Assembly (NCBI RefSeq): GCF_900590755.1
Contig: NZ_UUOC01000034.1
Location: forward strand, 1 to 64,000
Reading direction: 5' to 3'
Origin: Pseudomonas viridiflava
GTDB taxonomy: Bacteria; Pseudomonadota; Gammaproteobacteria; Pseudomonadales; Pseudomonadaceae
Length of the DNA: 64,000 nucleotides
The notes under the pieces are model-generated. The model did not search any database. It was not told where the DNA came from and saw nothing but the letters and a program-made list of their open reading frames with translations. Both the position numbers and the translations under genes were made by a program. Numbering within the stretch: position 1 is the stretch's first letter; the number at the start of each line of letters is the position of its first letter. Shown here in pieces: positions 14,960 through 28,662 of this stretch.

Positions 14960-17596
14960 GTGAACAGAATATTGGCTGCTATTGCCGCTATTGCCGCAGG
15001 GTTTATCTGTACTCACGCCCATGGGGCCTGCGACCCAAACACAACCCCGGCCGGCGACGTGCAGATTTGCGACAGCGGCAGCAGTGCACCGGTAATCCGC
15101 ACGGCGGGCGCTAATGTGCTCCAGTTTCCAGCAAACGGCACCGGAACAATACTCGGCAGTGTGACCTACGGTGCAGGCAACGACCGGGTCGAGATGAACT
15201 CAGGCAATGTCGCAGGCAGCTTCAACCTCGGTGACGGGCTCGACAGCTTCACAATCACGGCCGGCACAGTCACAGGCGACGTCAATCAGGGGTCGGGCCG
15301 GGACGACTTCGTGATGTCAGGCGGCACCATCCGTTCCCTGACTCAAGGTGACGGCCTGGATACGTTCCTCATGACGAACGGCACCATCACCAATGCTTTT
15401 GAAGACGGTGACAGCGCGCGGATGACGGGCGGCACCATTGGCCGGGTAGACATGAAACTCGACGACAACCTGTTCGACATGTCCGCCGGCACCATCGTAG
15501 GCAACCTGGTGACCGGCTTTGGCAAGGACACCGTCATTTTGTCGGGAGGTCGAATTGGCGGCTTCATCAGTGTCAGCGGCGGCGACGACAGCATCAGCGT
15601 CAGTGGCGGCGAAGTGGTGGGCGAGATACGCGCCAGCTTCGGCAATGACACGCTCAACTGGGTCAACGGCGGCATTCTTCGAAGCGCAGTGCTGATGGCT
15701 GACGGAAATGACAGTGCGACCCTGAGCAATCTTGATGAGTCCACACTGGGCCCTAATCCACGGCTCGACGGCGGGGCCGGGATCGACCTACTGACCTTCA
15801 ACACCGTGAGTACCGCACTGCCCGCCCGATACGCAAACTGGGAGACGATCAACCTCAACAATGGCTCGCGCATGGAGTTGGCGGCGGGGAATCTCGTACT
15901 GGGCGATAACGCCAGTGGAACTGGAGTTTTCAATATTGATGCCAGCAGCACGGTGACGTCGACAGCAGGCGTCGTCAGGCCTTTTTCCAGCGGGCAGTTA
16001 GCCACCCTCACCAATGCTGGCACGCTGGATCTCACCCCAGGCAACAGCACCAGCGACACCCTCACCGTCAATGGTAACTATGCCGGCAACAATGCGCGGC
16101 TGCTGGTGCAGTCGGTATTGGGCGACGACTCATCACCCAGCGATAAGCTGGTGGTCTCACAAGGAGCTATTTCCGGGACCACGCAAATCAATGTCACTAA
16201 TCTCGGCGGACTTGGCGCAGCGACGCAATTGAATGGGATTGAAGTGGTCCAGGCAGTAAATGGCGCAGTCAGCTCCGACACCGCGTTTTCCCAAGGCAAT
16301 TCGCTATCAATCGGGGCCTATGAGTACTACTTGTTCAAAGGCGGCGCGACCGCAGGTTCCGAAAACAGCTGGTTCCTGCGCTCGACGGTATTGTCCCAGC
16401 CTATCGCCGCGCTGGCAGTACCTGAACCTGCGCCTGTAACTCCTGCGCCGGTGACGCCCGCTGAACCTGTTCCTCCGGTCACACCTGTCGAACCGACCAC
16501 ACCCGCTGAGCCTGTCACTCCTGTTACTCCTGTTGCTCCTGCGCCAGCCGCCTCTACCGTGCAACCGGCAGCAGTGGCACCCGTGGCGGCAGTTGGCACC
16601 CCATCATTACCTGCCCCCGTTCGTGGCGCCGCACCGATACCTCTTTACCGGCTGGAAGTGCCGAACTATGCCGTGGTCACACCCGCTGCGGCGGTGCTTA
16701 CGATCATTTCTCTGGGTACCTTTCATGACCGTCAAGGCGAGCAGAGTCTGCTCAACGAAACCGGATGGGTCCCCGCAGGCTGGGCCAGGGTGTTCGGTAG
16801 CGACTTCAAACGCAGCTGGTCTGGCACTGTCGACCCGAGCCTCGATGCATCGGTAAAGGGCTATCAGGTTGGTCATGATCTTTACGCTTCGCAGATCCAG
16901 TCAGGCCAGACCCAGCGCCTGGGTTTGTTTGTTGGTCATACCCGCATGGACGGCCATGTCGATGGCTTCGCCGGAGGCTTCAAGGACAGGCGCACCGGCA
17001 AGTTGAAGCTTGAAGGCGACAGCGTCGGGCTGTACTGGACGTTGACTGACCCCAAGGGCTGGTATTTTGATGCCGTGGCCATGGGAACCCGGCTGGATGG
17101 CTACAGCCGTTCGGATCGTGGCGTGCGAATTGACACTGAAGGGGGCGCGCTCACGCTGTCGGTCGAGGCTGGCTATCCCATACAGGTTTCGCCCAATTGG
17201 GTTGTTGAACCCCAGGCTCAATTCATGAGCCAGCACATTAATCTGGATAGCCAGAACGATGGTATTTCGGACGTTACGTTCGACTCCCAGGCATGGAATA
17301 CAGGCCGTCTGGGTGCGCGGCTCAAGGGGCGCTATATGGCTCAAGGTATGCCATTGGAGCCCTATCTCCGAGCCAATGTCTGGCGCAACTTTGGTGGCTC
17401 GGACACCGTGACCTTCAACCATACTGACAACGTCAAGGCCGAGCATCGCTCGACCACTGCCGATTTGGGCTTGGGCCTGGTGGCCAAAGTTTCGAAGGAC
17501 GTGAGCGTGTATCTCAGCGCCGATTACAGCAGCAACCTGGACGACAATGACCTGGATGGGGTGGTGGGCAATCTTGGCGTGCGGATGGATTGGTGA
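14960..17596 (+). CDS. Classical (type Va) autotransporter with GxGxDxF-repeat passenger
   Basis: 878 residues from GTG 14960 (AGGGAG upstream), which puts the signal peptide NRILAAIAAIAAGFICTHAHG at the very N-terminus; the frame is open 23 codons further. Residues about 50-250 hold around nine repeats of 19-20 residues with a G-x-G-x-D-x-F-x-M-S-G-G-T-I pattern, expected to stack as a beta-helix. A Pro-Val-Thr-rich linker follows (VTPAPVTPAEPVPPVTPVEP, about residues 490-535). The last 260 or so residues form an autotransporter beta-barrel ending GNLGVRMDW with the terminal aromatic. The product is a surface-displayed or released passenger; there is no protease or esterase motif, so adhesion is the likeliest role. 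It is followed by REP sequences. Confidence 0.88.
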   Translation: MNRILAAIAAIAAGFICTHAHGACDPNTTPAGDVQICDSGSSAPVIRTAGANVLQFPANGTGTILGSVTYGAGNDRVEMNSGNVAGSFNLGDGLDSFTITAGTVTGDVNQGSGRDDFVMSGGTIRSLTQGDGLDTFLMTNGTITNAFEDGDSARMTGGTIGRVDMKLDDNLFDMSAGTIVGNLVTGFGKDTVILSGGRIGGFISVSGGDDSISVSGGEVVGEIRASFGNDTLNWVNGGILRSAVLMADGNDSATLSNLDESTLGPNPRLDGGAGIDLLTFNTVSTALPARYANWETINLNNGSRMELAAGNLVLGDNASGTGVFNIDASSTVTSTAGVVRPFSSGQLATLTNAGTLDLTPGNSTSDTLTVNGNYAGNNARLLVQSVLGDDSSPSDKLVVSQGAISGTTQINVTNLGGLGAATQLNGIEVVQAVNGAVSSDTAFSQGNSLSIGAYEYYLFKGGATAGSENSWFLRSTVLSQPIAALAVPEPAPVTPAPVTPAEPVPPVTPVEPTTPAEPVTPVTPVAPAPAASTVQPAAVAPVAAVGTPSLPAPVRGAAPIPLYRLEVPNYAVVTPAAAVLTIISLGTFHDRQGEQSLLNETGWVPAGWARVFGSDFKRSWSGTVDPSLDASVKGYQVGHDLYASQIQSGQTQRLGLFVGHTRMDGHVDGFAGGFKDRRTGKLKLEGDSVGLYWTLTDPKGWYFDAVAMGTRLDGYSRSDRGVRIDTEGGALTLSVEAGYPIQVSPNWVVEPQAQFMSQHINLDSQNDGISDVTFDSQAWNTGRLGARLKGRYMAQGMPLEPYLRANVWRNFGGSDTVTFNHTDNVKAEHRSTTADLGLGLVAKVSKDVSVYLSADYSSNLDDNDLDGVVGNLGVRMDW

Positions 17597-17613
17597 ACCT
17601 AGCAGTACGCCAA

Positions 17614-17744
17614 TCGCAGCCTGCGGCAGCTCCTACAAGGGTTCGAGACCTTGTGTTGGGGCCGGGCTTGCCCGCGAATCAGACACCGCAGTCAATCAGA
17701 ACCACCACGTTATCGTTCTCCGCGGGCAAGCCCGGCTCCAACAG
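17614..17744. repeat. REP cluster (one half plus one doublet)
   Basis: A single arm GCAGCCTGCGGCAGCTCC at 17617 is followed by a doublet with GGCCGGGCTTGCCCGCG and CGCGGGCAAGCCCGGCTCC. It lies in the gap between the convergent autotransporter and glgB genes. Confidence 0.85.
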
Positions 17745-17755
17745 TCGACCGGGTA

Positions 17756-19989
17756 TCAGCCCTCGCCAGCCTTCGGCTTGAGGATCAATACCGCCAGCGG
17801 TGGCAGGTTCAAAGCCAGGGACACCGGCATGCCGTGAGCCTTGATCTCTTCAGCGTGCACTCCGCCACCGTTGCCGATGTTTGAACCGGCATACATCTCG
17901 GCATCGCTGTTAAGCAGCTCCACCCAGTTACCGCCGTAAGGCACGCCTACGCGATACGCCTCACGAGGCACTGGCGTCAGGTTGGCGATCACCAGCAGCG
18001 GTTCGCCTTCCTTGCTCCAGCGCAGATACGCGAACACGCTGTTGGCCGCGTCGTCGCCGATCAGCCATTGGAAGCCCATGGGCTCGGTGTCGCGTTCGTG
18101 CAGGGCTTTTTCTTCGCGATAAACCCGGTTCAGATCGCTCACCAGCTTTTTAACGCCGATGTGCTCAGCGTATTGCAGCAGGTACCAATCCAATTGCTCG
18201 TCGTGGTTCCACTCGCGCCACTGACCGAACTCACAGCCCATGAACAGCAATTTCTTGCCCGGATGGGTCCACATGAACGTCAGGTAAGCCCGAAGGTTGG
18301 CGAACTTCTGCCAGCGATCACCGGGCATCTTGTCGATCAGCGAATGCTTGCCGTGCACCACTTCATCATGGGAAATCGGCAGAATGAATTTTTCCGACCA
18401 GGCATACATCAGCCCGAAACTCAGCTCGCTGTGATGGTGGGCCCGATGAATCGGGTCCTGCTGCATGTAGTGCAGCGTGTCGTGCATCCAGCCCATGTTC
18501 CATTTGTAGGAGAAACCCAACCCCCCTTGCTGAGTGCTTTGGCTGACACCCGGCCAGGCGGTGGATTCTTCAGCGATGATCAGCGCACCCGGCACCTCCA
18601 GCGCTACGACATCATTGAGGTGACGCAGGAAGTCGATGGCCTCCAGATTCTCACGGCCGCCGAAGCGGTTCGGCACCCACTCGCCCGCTTTACGTGAGTA
18701 ATCCCGATACAGCATCGAAGCGACAGCATCGACCCGCAGCCCGTCAATGTGGAAATGCTTGAGCCAGTGCAAGCCCGACGCCAGCATGAACCCGTGGACT
18801 TCTGTACGCCCCAGGTTATAGATCAGCGTGTCCCAATCCTGGTGGAAACCTTCCTGTGGGTTGGCGTATTCATACAACGCCGTGCCGTCGAACTGCGCCA
18901 GCCCGTGGGTGTCGGTCGGGAAATGCGCCGGAACCCAGTCCAGGATCACGCCGATTTCAGCCTGGTGACAGGCATTGACGAAGGCTGCGAAATCTTCGGG
19001 CGAACCGTAGCGAGCGGTCGGCGCAAACTGCGCCAGCAACTGATAACCCCACGAACCACCAAACGGGTGCTCCATGATCGGCATCAGCTCGATATGGGTG
19101 AAGCCCAGCTCTTTGATGTACGGAATCAACCGATCACCCAACTCGCGCCAGTTGTACTGCCGCCATTGCGTGCCGTCTTCGTTCTGCTCCATCTGCCAGG
19201 AACCGGCATGCAGCTCGTAGATCGACAAGGGCGCGCTGGCACTGTGGCGGTCGGCGCGCGATTGCAGCCATTCATCGTCCTGCCACTCAAACTGCAGCGG
19301 AGCGGCGACTTTCGACGCGGTGTCTGGCGGTAAGGTGGTGGCCAATGCCATCGGGTCGGACTTCAGCGGCAGGATGCCGTGAGCGCCGAGGATTTCAAAC
19401 TTGTACAGCTCACCCGGCTGCAAGCGCGGGACGAACACTTCCCACACCCCGGTTGGATGGCGCAGGCGCATGGGATGACGACGACCGTCCCAGTTATTGA
19501 AATTGCCGACTACCGAAACCCGGCGAGCATTGGGCGCCCATACGGAAAAACGCACGCCATCCACGCCATCCACGTTTTTCAACTGCGCGCCCAGGCAACT
19601 GCTCAGGTCACGGTGATTGCCTTCAGCGAACAGATAAAGATCCATTTCACCGAGCAACGGACCAAAGCTGTAAGGATCTTCAGTGATCTGCTCACCGCCC
19701 GCCCAGTTGATTTTCAGCAGATACGGCTGCACGTTCGCAAAGCGGCCGACAAAGAACCCCGGCACTTCACTCATTTCCAGAGCGCCCAGTTCGTGACCAC
19801 CCTCCCGGGCGAGCACGGTCACGCTCAAGGCGTTGGGCAAATAGGCCCGAATGATCTGGCCATTGGCGCCATCGCCATGGGGGCCAAGGATCGAAAACGG
19901 GTCACGGTGTTCGGCACGGATCAATGCATCCATGTCTACGGTGGCGGGCATCAAGCTCGGCCCCACACCAGTGTTGTCAGGCGCATTCA

Positions 19990-19993
<4 letters not shown>
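17756..19993 (-). CDS. glgB: 1,4-alpha-glucan branching enzyme GlgB
   Basis: A 745-residue GH13 branching enzyme. It has an N-terminal carbohydrate-binding domain ([40 protein letters not shown]) and a catalytic barrel with [20 protein letters not shown] (nucleophile Asp), [14 protein letters not shown] (acid Glu) and [14 protein letters not shown]. It makes alpha-1,6 branches in alpha-glucan. Its ATG overlaps the treS/mak stop by four bases (ATGA), so it is translationally coupled as the last gene of glgE-treS-glgB. It branches the linear glucan that GlgE extends from maltose-1-phosphate. Confidence 0.96.
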
Positions 19994-23313
<3,320 letters not shown>

Positions 23314-23329
23314 GGTTCGTGCCCTGCTG

Positions 23330-25357
23330 CTAAATCGTGGACTGGATACGCCAGATGCCAAAAGGCTGGTACGACGGGTCAATGCGCATGTACTGGTTCT
23401 TGCCGTACCAGGTCCAACGGTGCCCGGTCATCAAATCCTCACCGGAAGTCGCCGCGTCGTCTGGCAGTCCCATTTCCCACAGCGGCAATTCAAAGCCCGC
23501 TTCCTGAGGGTTGAACGGGTCAAGGCTGATGGCAACCAGAATGAAGTTGCTGCCATCGGCGCTGCGTTTGCCGAAATACAGGATGTTGTCGTTGTATGCC
23601 GCGTAGAGCTTCAAGCCCAGATGGGTCTGCAGCGCCGGATTCTGGCGGCGAATCCGGTTCAGTTGAGCGATCTCGGCAATGATGTTGCCCGGAGCGGTGA
23701 AGTCCCGAGGGCGAATCTCGTATTTTTCAGAGTCCAGATACTCTTCCTTACCGAGTACCGGAGCCGACTCGCAGAGCTCGAACCCTGAGTACATGCCCCA
23801 CAGGCCAGAGCCCATGGTGGCCAGCGCGGCCCGGATCAGAAAACCAGCGCGGCCTGAGTCATGCAGGAAGTGCGGGTTGATGTCGGGGGTATTGACGAAG
23901 AAGTTCGGCCGGTAGCAATCGCGCCACGGCGTCTCATTCAACTGCGTGAAATACTCCGACAACTCGGCCTTGGTGTTGCGCCAGGTGAAGTAGGTGTAGC
24001 TCTGGGAGTAACCGACCTTGCCCAGTCGCGCCATCATCGCCGGCTTGGTAAAGGCCTCTGCCAGGAACATCACGTCAGGATGCTGGCTGCGAATGTCAGC
24101 GATCATCCATTGCCAGAACGGCAATGGCTTGGTGTGCGGGTTATCGACACGGAAGATTTTTACACCCTCCTCGACCCAGCCCAGCACCACGTCACGCAAT
24201 TCAAGCCAGAGGCTCGGAATGGCATCGGGCGCGTAAAAGTCGACGTTAACGATGTCCTGATACTTCTTCGGCGGGTTTTCCGCATAACGGATCGTGCCGT
24301 CCGGGCGCCAAGAGAACCAGCCCGGATGCTGCTTGAGCCACGGGTGATCCTGGGAACACTGAATGGCGAAGTCCAGCGCGATTTCCAGGCCATGTTCGGC
24401 GGCTGCGGCCACGAGATTGCGGAAATCCTCGCGGCTGCCTAACTGCGGGTGAATGGCTTCGTGGCCGCCATCCTCACTGCCAATGGCATACGGGCTGCCC
24501 ACATCGTCGGGGCCTGCAGTCAGGGAGTTGTTGGGGCCTTTGCGATGAGCGCGGCCGATAGGGTGGATCGGCGGGAAGTACAGCACGTCGAAACCCATGT
24601 CGCGGATCATCGGCAGGCGGTTGTGTACATCATTGAAAGTGCCATGACGCTTGGCATCGTCGGTGATCGAGCGGGGAAACAGCTCATACCAGCTGGCAAA
24701 TTGAGCCAGTTTGCGCTCCACATCCAGCGGGTATTCGATGCTGCGGCTCAAGAATGCACGATTGTCAGCCTGGCTCATCAGGCCGGAGGTTTCGCTGTTG
24801 AGCAAAATCTCGACCTTGGTTTCACCTTCAGCACTTTCCAGCTCACCCAGCACGCGGTGAATCTGCTGCTGAAGCTCACCCTGGCTGCGGGCGGCAGCGT
24901 GCTCGAGATGAATGCGGCCTTCGGTCAATTCCAGTTCAATAGGGACACCGGCGCCGAACTTCTTCTCCAGCTCGTAGCGATAGCTGCCGAACTGGTCGAT
25001 CCAGGCTTCAAGCTGGAACACGTATTGGCTGACTGAGGCCGGGGTGAACTCGCCAACCCAGCTGTCGTTGCCCAGCTCGCGCAGCGGCGCCGATTGCCAC
25101 TCCTGCTCATCAGCGGCGCGCCAGCGAATCTGCACCGCCATCTTGTCGTGGCCGTCGGCGTACACCTTACTGGTCACAGTCACCGGCTGGCCGACGATAG
25201 CCTTGGCCGCGAACAGACCGCCATCGATCACCGGGGTGGTGTCTTCGATCACGATACGCGGCAGCTGAAGGGCTTGGGTCAAGGGTAAAGGCTGAGTCGG
25301 ATGTGGAACTTCACTGGCCAGGGAATCCGGGCCGTATGGCTGATCAACAGTATTCAT
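23330..25357 (-). CDS. glgE: Alpha-1,4-glucan:maltose-1-phosphate maltosyltransferase GlgE
   Basis: A 675-residue GH13_3 enzyme. An N-terminal beta domain (VIDGGLFAAKAIVGQPVTV) is followed by the inserted helical region and the barrel with VKIFRVDNPHTKPLPFW (nucleophile Asp) and VMFLAEAFTKPAMM (acid/base Glu). GlgE transfers maltosyl units from maltose-1-phosphate to alpha-glucan. It is the first gene of the operon, so substrate supply (TreS-Mak) and branching (GlgB) follow in the same transcript. In pseudomonads this system is linked to osmotic and desiccation tolerance. The promoter should lie in the 400-bp gap to 25756. Confidence 0.95.
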   Translation of the reverse strand: MNTVDQPYGPDSLASEVPHPTQPLPLTQALQLPRIVIEDTTPVIDGGLFAAKAIVGQPVTVTSKVYADGHDKMAVQIRWRAADEQEWQSAPLRELGNDSWVGEFTPASVSQYVFQLEAWIDQFGSYRYELEKKFGAGVPIELELTEGRIHLEHAAARSQGELQQQIHRVLGELESAEGETKVEILLNSETSGLMSQADNRAFLSRSIEYPLDVERKLAQFASWYELFPRSITDDAKRHGTFNDVHNRLPMIRDMGFDVLYFPPIHPIGRAHRKGPNNSLTAGPDDVGSPYAIGSEDGGHEAIHPQLGSREDFRNLVAAAAEHGLEIALDFAIQCSQDHPWLKQHPGWFSWRPDGTIRYAENPPKKYQDIVNVDFYAPDAIPSLWLELRDVVLGWVEEGVKIFRVDNPHTKPLPFWQWMIADIRSQHPDVMFLAEAFTKPAMMARLGKVGYSQSYTYFTWRNTKAELSEYFTQLNETPWRDCYRPNFFVNTPDINPHFLHDSGRAGFLIRAALATMGSGLWGMYSGFELCESAPVLGKEEYLDSEKYEIRPRDFTAPGNIIAEIAQLNRIRRQNPALQTHLGLKLYAAYNDNILYFGKRSADGSNFILVAISLDPFNPQEAGFELPLWEMGLPDDAATSGEDLMTGHRWTWYGKNQYMRIDPSYQPFGIWRIQSTI

Positions 25358-25592
25358 CGAGCATCACTCCTCACGCCCCAGGGACGCTCCTGTGCAATCC
25401 ATGCATTGACAGATGTCTGGCAGACGCCAAGCGGCCACTGCCGAAAAAGTTGTTCGACCGTCAGTCCACACGACAAATCCGGCCTACTGGTTTCCGAGCG
25501 GTGGCGCAGGTGAAAAGTTCAAAGAGGTTTTTTGCTTTGGGAGCATAGGTCAGGGTTGGTGGCGATGAAGTGTTTCTGAAAAAACCAGGGAT

Positions 25593-25668
25593 CTGTAGGA
25601 GCTGCCGAAGGCTGCGAATCACGGAGCGCCGGGCATATCGCTTTCGCAGCCTTCGGCAGCTCCTACAG
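25593..25668. repeat. REP doublet upstream of glgE
   Basis: CTGTAGGAGCTGCCGAAGG and CCTTCGGCAGCTCCTACAG pair around about 40 bp. It lies in the divergent gap 25358-25756, in which I see no gene. Confidence 0.9.
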
Positions 25669-25756
25669 AACCGATGCATAGCCCGTTCAACATTTGAATT
25701 ATTCAACGGCGGGTGCAGTCAAAAACCTCAGCAACCCACTGAACGAGGTGAAGCTA

Positions 25757-25957
25757 ATGAGTATTCCAATCCCTGCAGAAACGCCCGATCCGATGATCGA
25801 TGATCCCGCGCTGCCAGTGCCCAAGCCGGATGTGGACCCGCCACCGACAATGCCGCCGGTAATCCCTACGCCGCAGGGCGACCCTCCTTCAGAAGAACCA
25901 CCTGCGATCCTTGGGGATGAACTGAAACACGAACAGGGTCGGGATTTACCCGCCTGA
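25757..25957 (+). CDS. Small proline-rich acidic protein, unknown
   Basis: 66 residues from the ATG at 25757, with GAGGTG upstream. It is about one quarter proline (PKPDVDPPPTMPPVIPTPQG) and acidic, with no signal, membrane segment or known domain, and is surely disordered. Similar short Pro-rich proteins are annotated as hypothetical in many pseudomonads. It is convergent with the MgtC-like gene, 13 bp away. Confidence 0.65.
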   Translation: MSIPIPAETPDPMIDDPALPVPKPDVDPPPTMPPVIPTPQGDPPSEEPPAILGDELKHEQGRDLPA

Positions 25958-25970
25958 GCCTGAAAGTCCA

Positions 25971-26501
25971 TCAAGGTTTCTCAGCGCCGTCCTTCTTATG
26001 GTCATTATCTTCAGGAGGATCCAGCTTGCCGACGATGGCCGGCACGACACTCAAGATCCCCAGCGCCAGCACGGTACTCAGCACAGCCGTGGCTTCGCGC
26101 CCCATCCCCGCCGCAATCCCGATTGCGGCGGTCATCCACAAGCCTGCCGAGGTGGTCAGGCCTTTGACCTGATCGGTGCGTTGTGCCCGGTCTTTGAGAA
26201 TGGTGCCCGCGCCGAGGAAGCCTATCCCGGCCACGATGCCTTGAATCACCCGACTCAGGGCCGCATCGTCGACACCCGCCATGTGCGGCGCCAGCACAAA
26301 CAACGCCGCGCCCATGGCCACGAGCATATGCGTGCGCACGCCAGCAGCCTTGCCCTTGTGTTCACGCTCAAATCCAAGAATCCCGCCCAACACAGCCGCC
26401 AATACCAGCCTGACCGTGACACGTGTCAGCTGTGATGCATCGGTGATGTCAGAAAATTCCGACTGCAATGTGACCCAGACTTCTTCCCACCATGGACTCA
26501 T
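25971..26501 (-). CDS. MgtC/SapB-family inner-membrane protein
   Basis: A 176-residue protein with four to five membrane segments. The family hallmark is LGGILGFEREHKGKAAGVRTHMLVAMGAALFVL, followed by IVAGIGFLGAGTILKD and GLTTSAGLWMTAAIGIAAGMG. It lacks the C-terminal ACT-like domain of Salmonella MgtC, so it belongs to the shorter SapB/YhiD group. The function in the family is not settled; roles in Mg-limited growth and modulation of F1Fo-ATPase or phosphate uptake have been proposed for MgtC. Confidence 0.9.
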   Translation of the reverse strand: MSPWWEEVWVTLQSEFSDITDASQLTRVTVRLVLAAVLGGILGFEREHKGKAAGVRTHMLVAMGAALFVLAPHMAGVDDAALSRVIQGIVAGIGFLGAGTILKDRAQRTDQVKGLTTSAGLWMTAAIGIAAGMGREATAVLSTVLALGILSVVPAIVGKLDPPEDNDHKKDGAEKP

Positions 26502-26569
26502 TGTTGCTCCTGCGTGAAATAACCAAACGTCCGGGTTTGACGCACGCGCTAAACGTTAGTGCCCTTTGG

Positions 26570-27343
26570 CTAACGCCCTTTGAATGCAGGATCGCGTTTA
26601 TCAATGAACGCGGCCATGCCCTCCTTCTGGTCCTCACTGGCGAAGGCCGCATGAAACACCCGGCGCTCAAAGCGAATGCCTTCGGCCAGGCTGACCTCAA
26701 AGGCGCGATTGACGCTCTCCTTTACCATCATGGCCACCGGCAGGGACTTCTCGGCGATGGACGCGGCCACTTTTAGCGCTTCATCAAGCAATTGATCCAC
26801 CGGCAGTACACGCGCCACCAGCCCTGCACGTTCTGCCTCCTGAGCGTCCATCAAGCGACCGGTCAGGCACATCTCCATGGCTTTGGCCTTGCCGACGGCA
26901 TGGGTCAGGCGTTGAGTGCCGCCCATGCCCGGCAACACGCCCAACTTGATTTCCGGCTGGCCGAACCGGGCATTGTCGGCTGCCAATATGAAGTCGCACA
27001 TCAATGCCAGCTCGCAGCCACCGCCCAAGGCAAAACCTGCCACAGCGGCAATGATCGGCGTGCGACGGTTGGCTACCCGGTCACTGTCGCTGAACAGATC
27101 ATCCAGGTAGATCTGTGGGTAGCTCAACTGAGCCATTTCCTTGATATCGGCGCCCGCCGCGAACGCCTTGTTTGAACCGGTGAGGACGATGCAGCCGATC
27201 TCATGGCTGGCGTCGAATTCATCCAGCGCCCGGTTCAATTCACCGATCAACAGTGCATTCAGAGCGTTCAATGCCTGGGGCCGATTAAGCGTAATCAGCC
27301 CTACCCGGCCTCGAATCTCTGTCAGGATAGTTTCATAACCCAT
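26570..27343 (-). CDS. Enoyl-CoA hydratase/isomerase (crotonase family)
   Basis: A 257-residue crotonase. The oxyanion-hole segments [12 protein letters not shown] and [14 protein letters not shown] are present, with the catalytic Glu in GGGCELAL and the second in [17 protein letters not shown]. Both Glu positions support hydratase activity, i.e. hydration of trans-2-enoyl-CoA to 3-hydroxyacyl-CoA. It follows the thiolase and SDR genes on the same strand (88-bp gap to the thiolase stop), forming a short-chain or branched-chain acyl-CoA degradation set. Confidence 0.92.
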   Translation of the reverse strand: MGYETILTEIRGRVGLITLNRPQALNALNALLIGELNRALDEFDASHEIGCIVLTGSNKAFAAGADIKEMAQLSYPQIYLDDLFSDSDRVANRRTPIIAAVAGFALGGGCELALMCDFILAADNARFGQPEIKLGVLPGMGGTQRLTHAVGKAKAMEMCLTGRLMDAQEAERAGLVARVLPVDQLLDEALKVAASIAEKSLPVAMMVKESVNRAFEVSLAEGIRFERRVFHAAFASEDQKEGMAAFIDKRDPAFKGR

Positions 27344-27430
27344 TGAAATATGTCCTTTTATCTTATGGATAGTTTTGATAGTTCACTTTAACGTCTAGCC
27401 TTAAGCCGCTGTTTTACTCGATTCAGCAAC

Positions 27431-28639
27431 TCAATCCAGCAACTCAATCGCAACCGCTGCTGCCTCGCCACCACCGATGCAAATGGCCGCGACACCTCGG
27501 CGCAGCTGCTTGCGGCGTAACGCATTGATCAGCGTCACCAGGATTCTCGCGCCAGAGGCGCCGATCGGATGCCCCAGCGCACAGGCGCCGCCGTGAATAT
27601 TGACCTTGTCGTGGGGCAGATTCAGTTGCTTCATCGCTGCCAGAGTCACAACAGAAAAAGCCTCGTTAATTTCATATAAATCAATATCTTGCGCTTTTAT
27701 CCCAAGGTTATTTATGAGCTTGTTGATGGCCCCGATCGGCGCGACGGGAAACAGCCCTGGCTCATCCGCAAAATCGGCATGGCCCTGAATGACCGCCAAA
27801 GGCTTGAGTCCACGCTGCTCAGCGGTTGAACGCCGCATCAGCAACAACGCAGCAGCACCATCGGAGATCGAACTGGAATTGGCGGCAGTGACAGTGCCGC
27901 CCTCGCGGAACGCCGGTTTGAGGGTCGGAATCTTGTCGGGACGAGCCTTGGGCGGCTGCTCGTCTTGGCTGATGAGCTTTTGTTCCTTGCCGACCATGAC
28001 GTGCAGCGGCACGATCTCGGCCTCGAACCAGCCATTGCTGATCGCTTGTTGGGCACGGGTCAGTGAGGTCAGTGCAAATGCATCCTGCGCTTCCCGACTG
28101 AAGTCATGGGTCTGGGCGCACTCCTCTGCGTAGGTGCCCATTAGCCGACCGGGTTCGTAGGCATCTTCAAGGCCATCGAGAAACATGTGATCAAGCACCC
28201 GACTGTGCCCCATTCGATAACCGCTGCGCGCCCGATCCAGTAGATACGGCGCATTGGACATGCTCTCCATACCTCCGGCCACGACAACTTGCGCGCTGCC
28301 AGCGAGCAGCATGTCATGGCCGAGGATCACCGCTTGCATGCCGGAGCCGCACATTTTGTTCAGTGTCGTGCAGCGTGTTGAGGTCGCAAGCCCGGCGCCC
28401 AAGGCAGCTTGACGTGCAGGCGCCTGGCCGAGACCTGCGGGCAACACGCAGCCGAATAACACTTGTTCGACCTCATCGGCAGCCACACCGCCGCGTTCAA
28501 GGGCCGCGCGTATGGCGGCCGAACCCAATTGCGGCGCGGTCAGGCTTTTCAAATCGCCCTGAAAGCCGCCCATGGGTGTGCGGACGGCGCTGACGATCAC
28601 AACGGGATCATCACGTTGGCTTGAGTGTTCGTGGCGCAT
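27431..28639 (-). CDS. Acetyl-CoA C-acyltransferase (thiolase)
   Basis: 402 residues from ATG 28639, chosen for AAGGAG at good spacing. The acyl-enzyme Cys is in TLNKMCGSGMQAV, with GGACALGHPIGASGARI (His) and the second Cys in AAICIGGGEAAAVAIEL. It cleaves 3-ketoacyl-CoA or condenses acetyl-CoA. Its place between an SDR of the 3-hydroxyacyl-CoA dehydrogenase kind and an enoyl-CoA hydratase suggests degradation, for example of 2-methylacetoacetyl-CoA from isoleucine. That substrate is inference. Confidence 0.92.
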   Translation of the reverse strand: MRHEHSSQRDDPVVIVSAVRTPMGGFQGDLKSLTAPQLGSAAIRAALERGGVAADEVEQVLFGCVLPAGLGQAPARQAALGAGLATSTRCTTLNKMCGSGMQAVILGHDMLLAGSAQVVVAGGMESMSNAPYLLDRARSGYRMGHSRVLDHMFLDGLEDAYEPGRLMGTYAEECAQTHDFSREAQDAFALTSLTRAQQAISNGWFEAEIVPLHVMVGKEQKLISQDEQPPKARPDKIPTLKPAFREGGTVTAANSSSISDGAAALLLMRRSTAEQRGLKPLAVIQGHADFADEPGLFPVAPIGAINKLINNLGIKAQDIDLYEINEAFSVVTLAAMKQLNLPHDKVNIHGGACALGHPIGASGARILVTLINALRRKQLRRGVAAICIGGGEAAAVAIELLD

Positions 28640-28662
28640 GACGTTCTCCTTGGCCTCACGGC

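Noticed and set aside
16327..16599. Minus-strand Gly/Thr/Val-rich frame inside the autotransporter gene
   Set aside because: It is the reverse complement of the Pro-Val-Thr linker, so its repeats are only a reflection.
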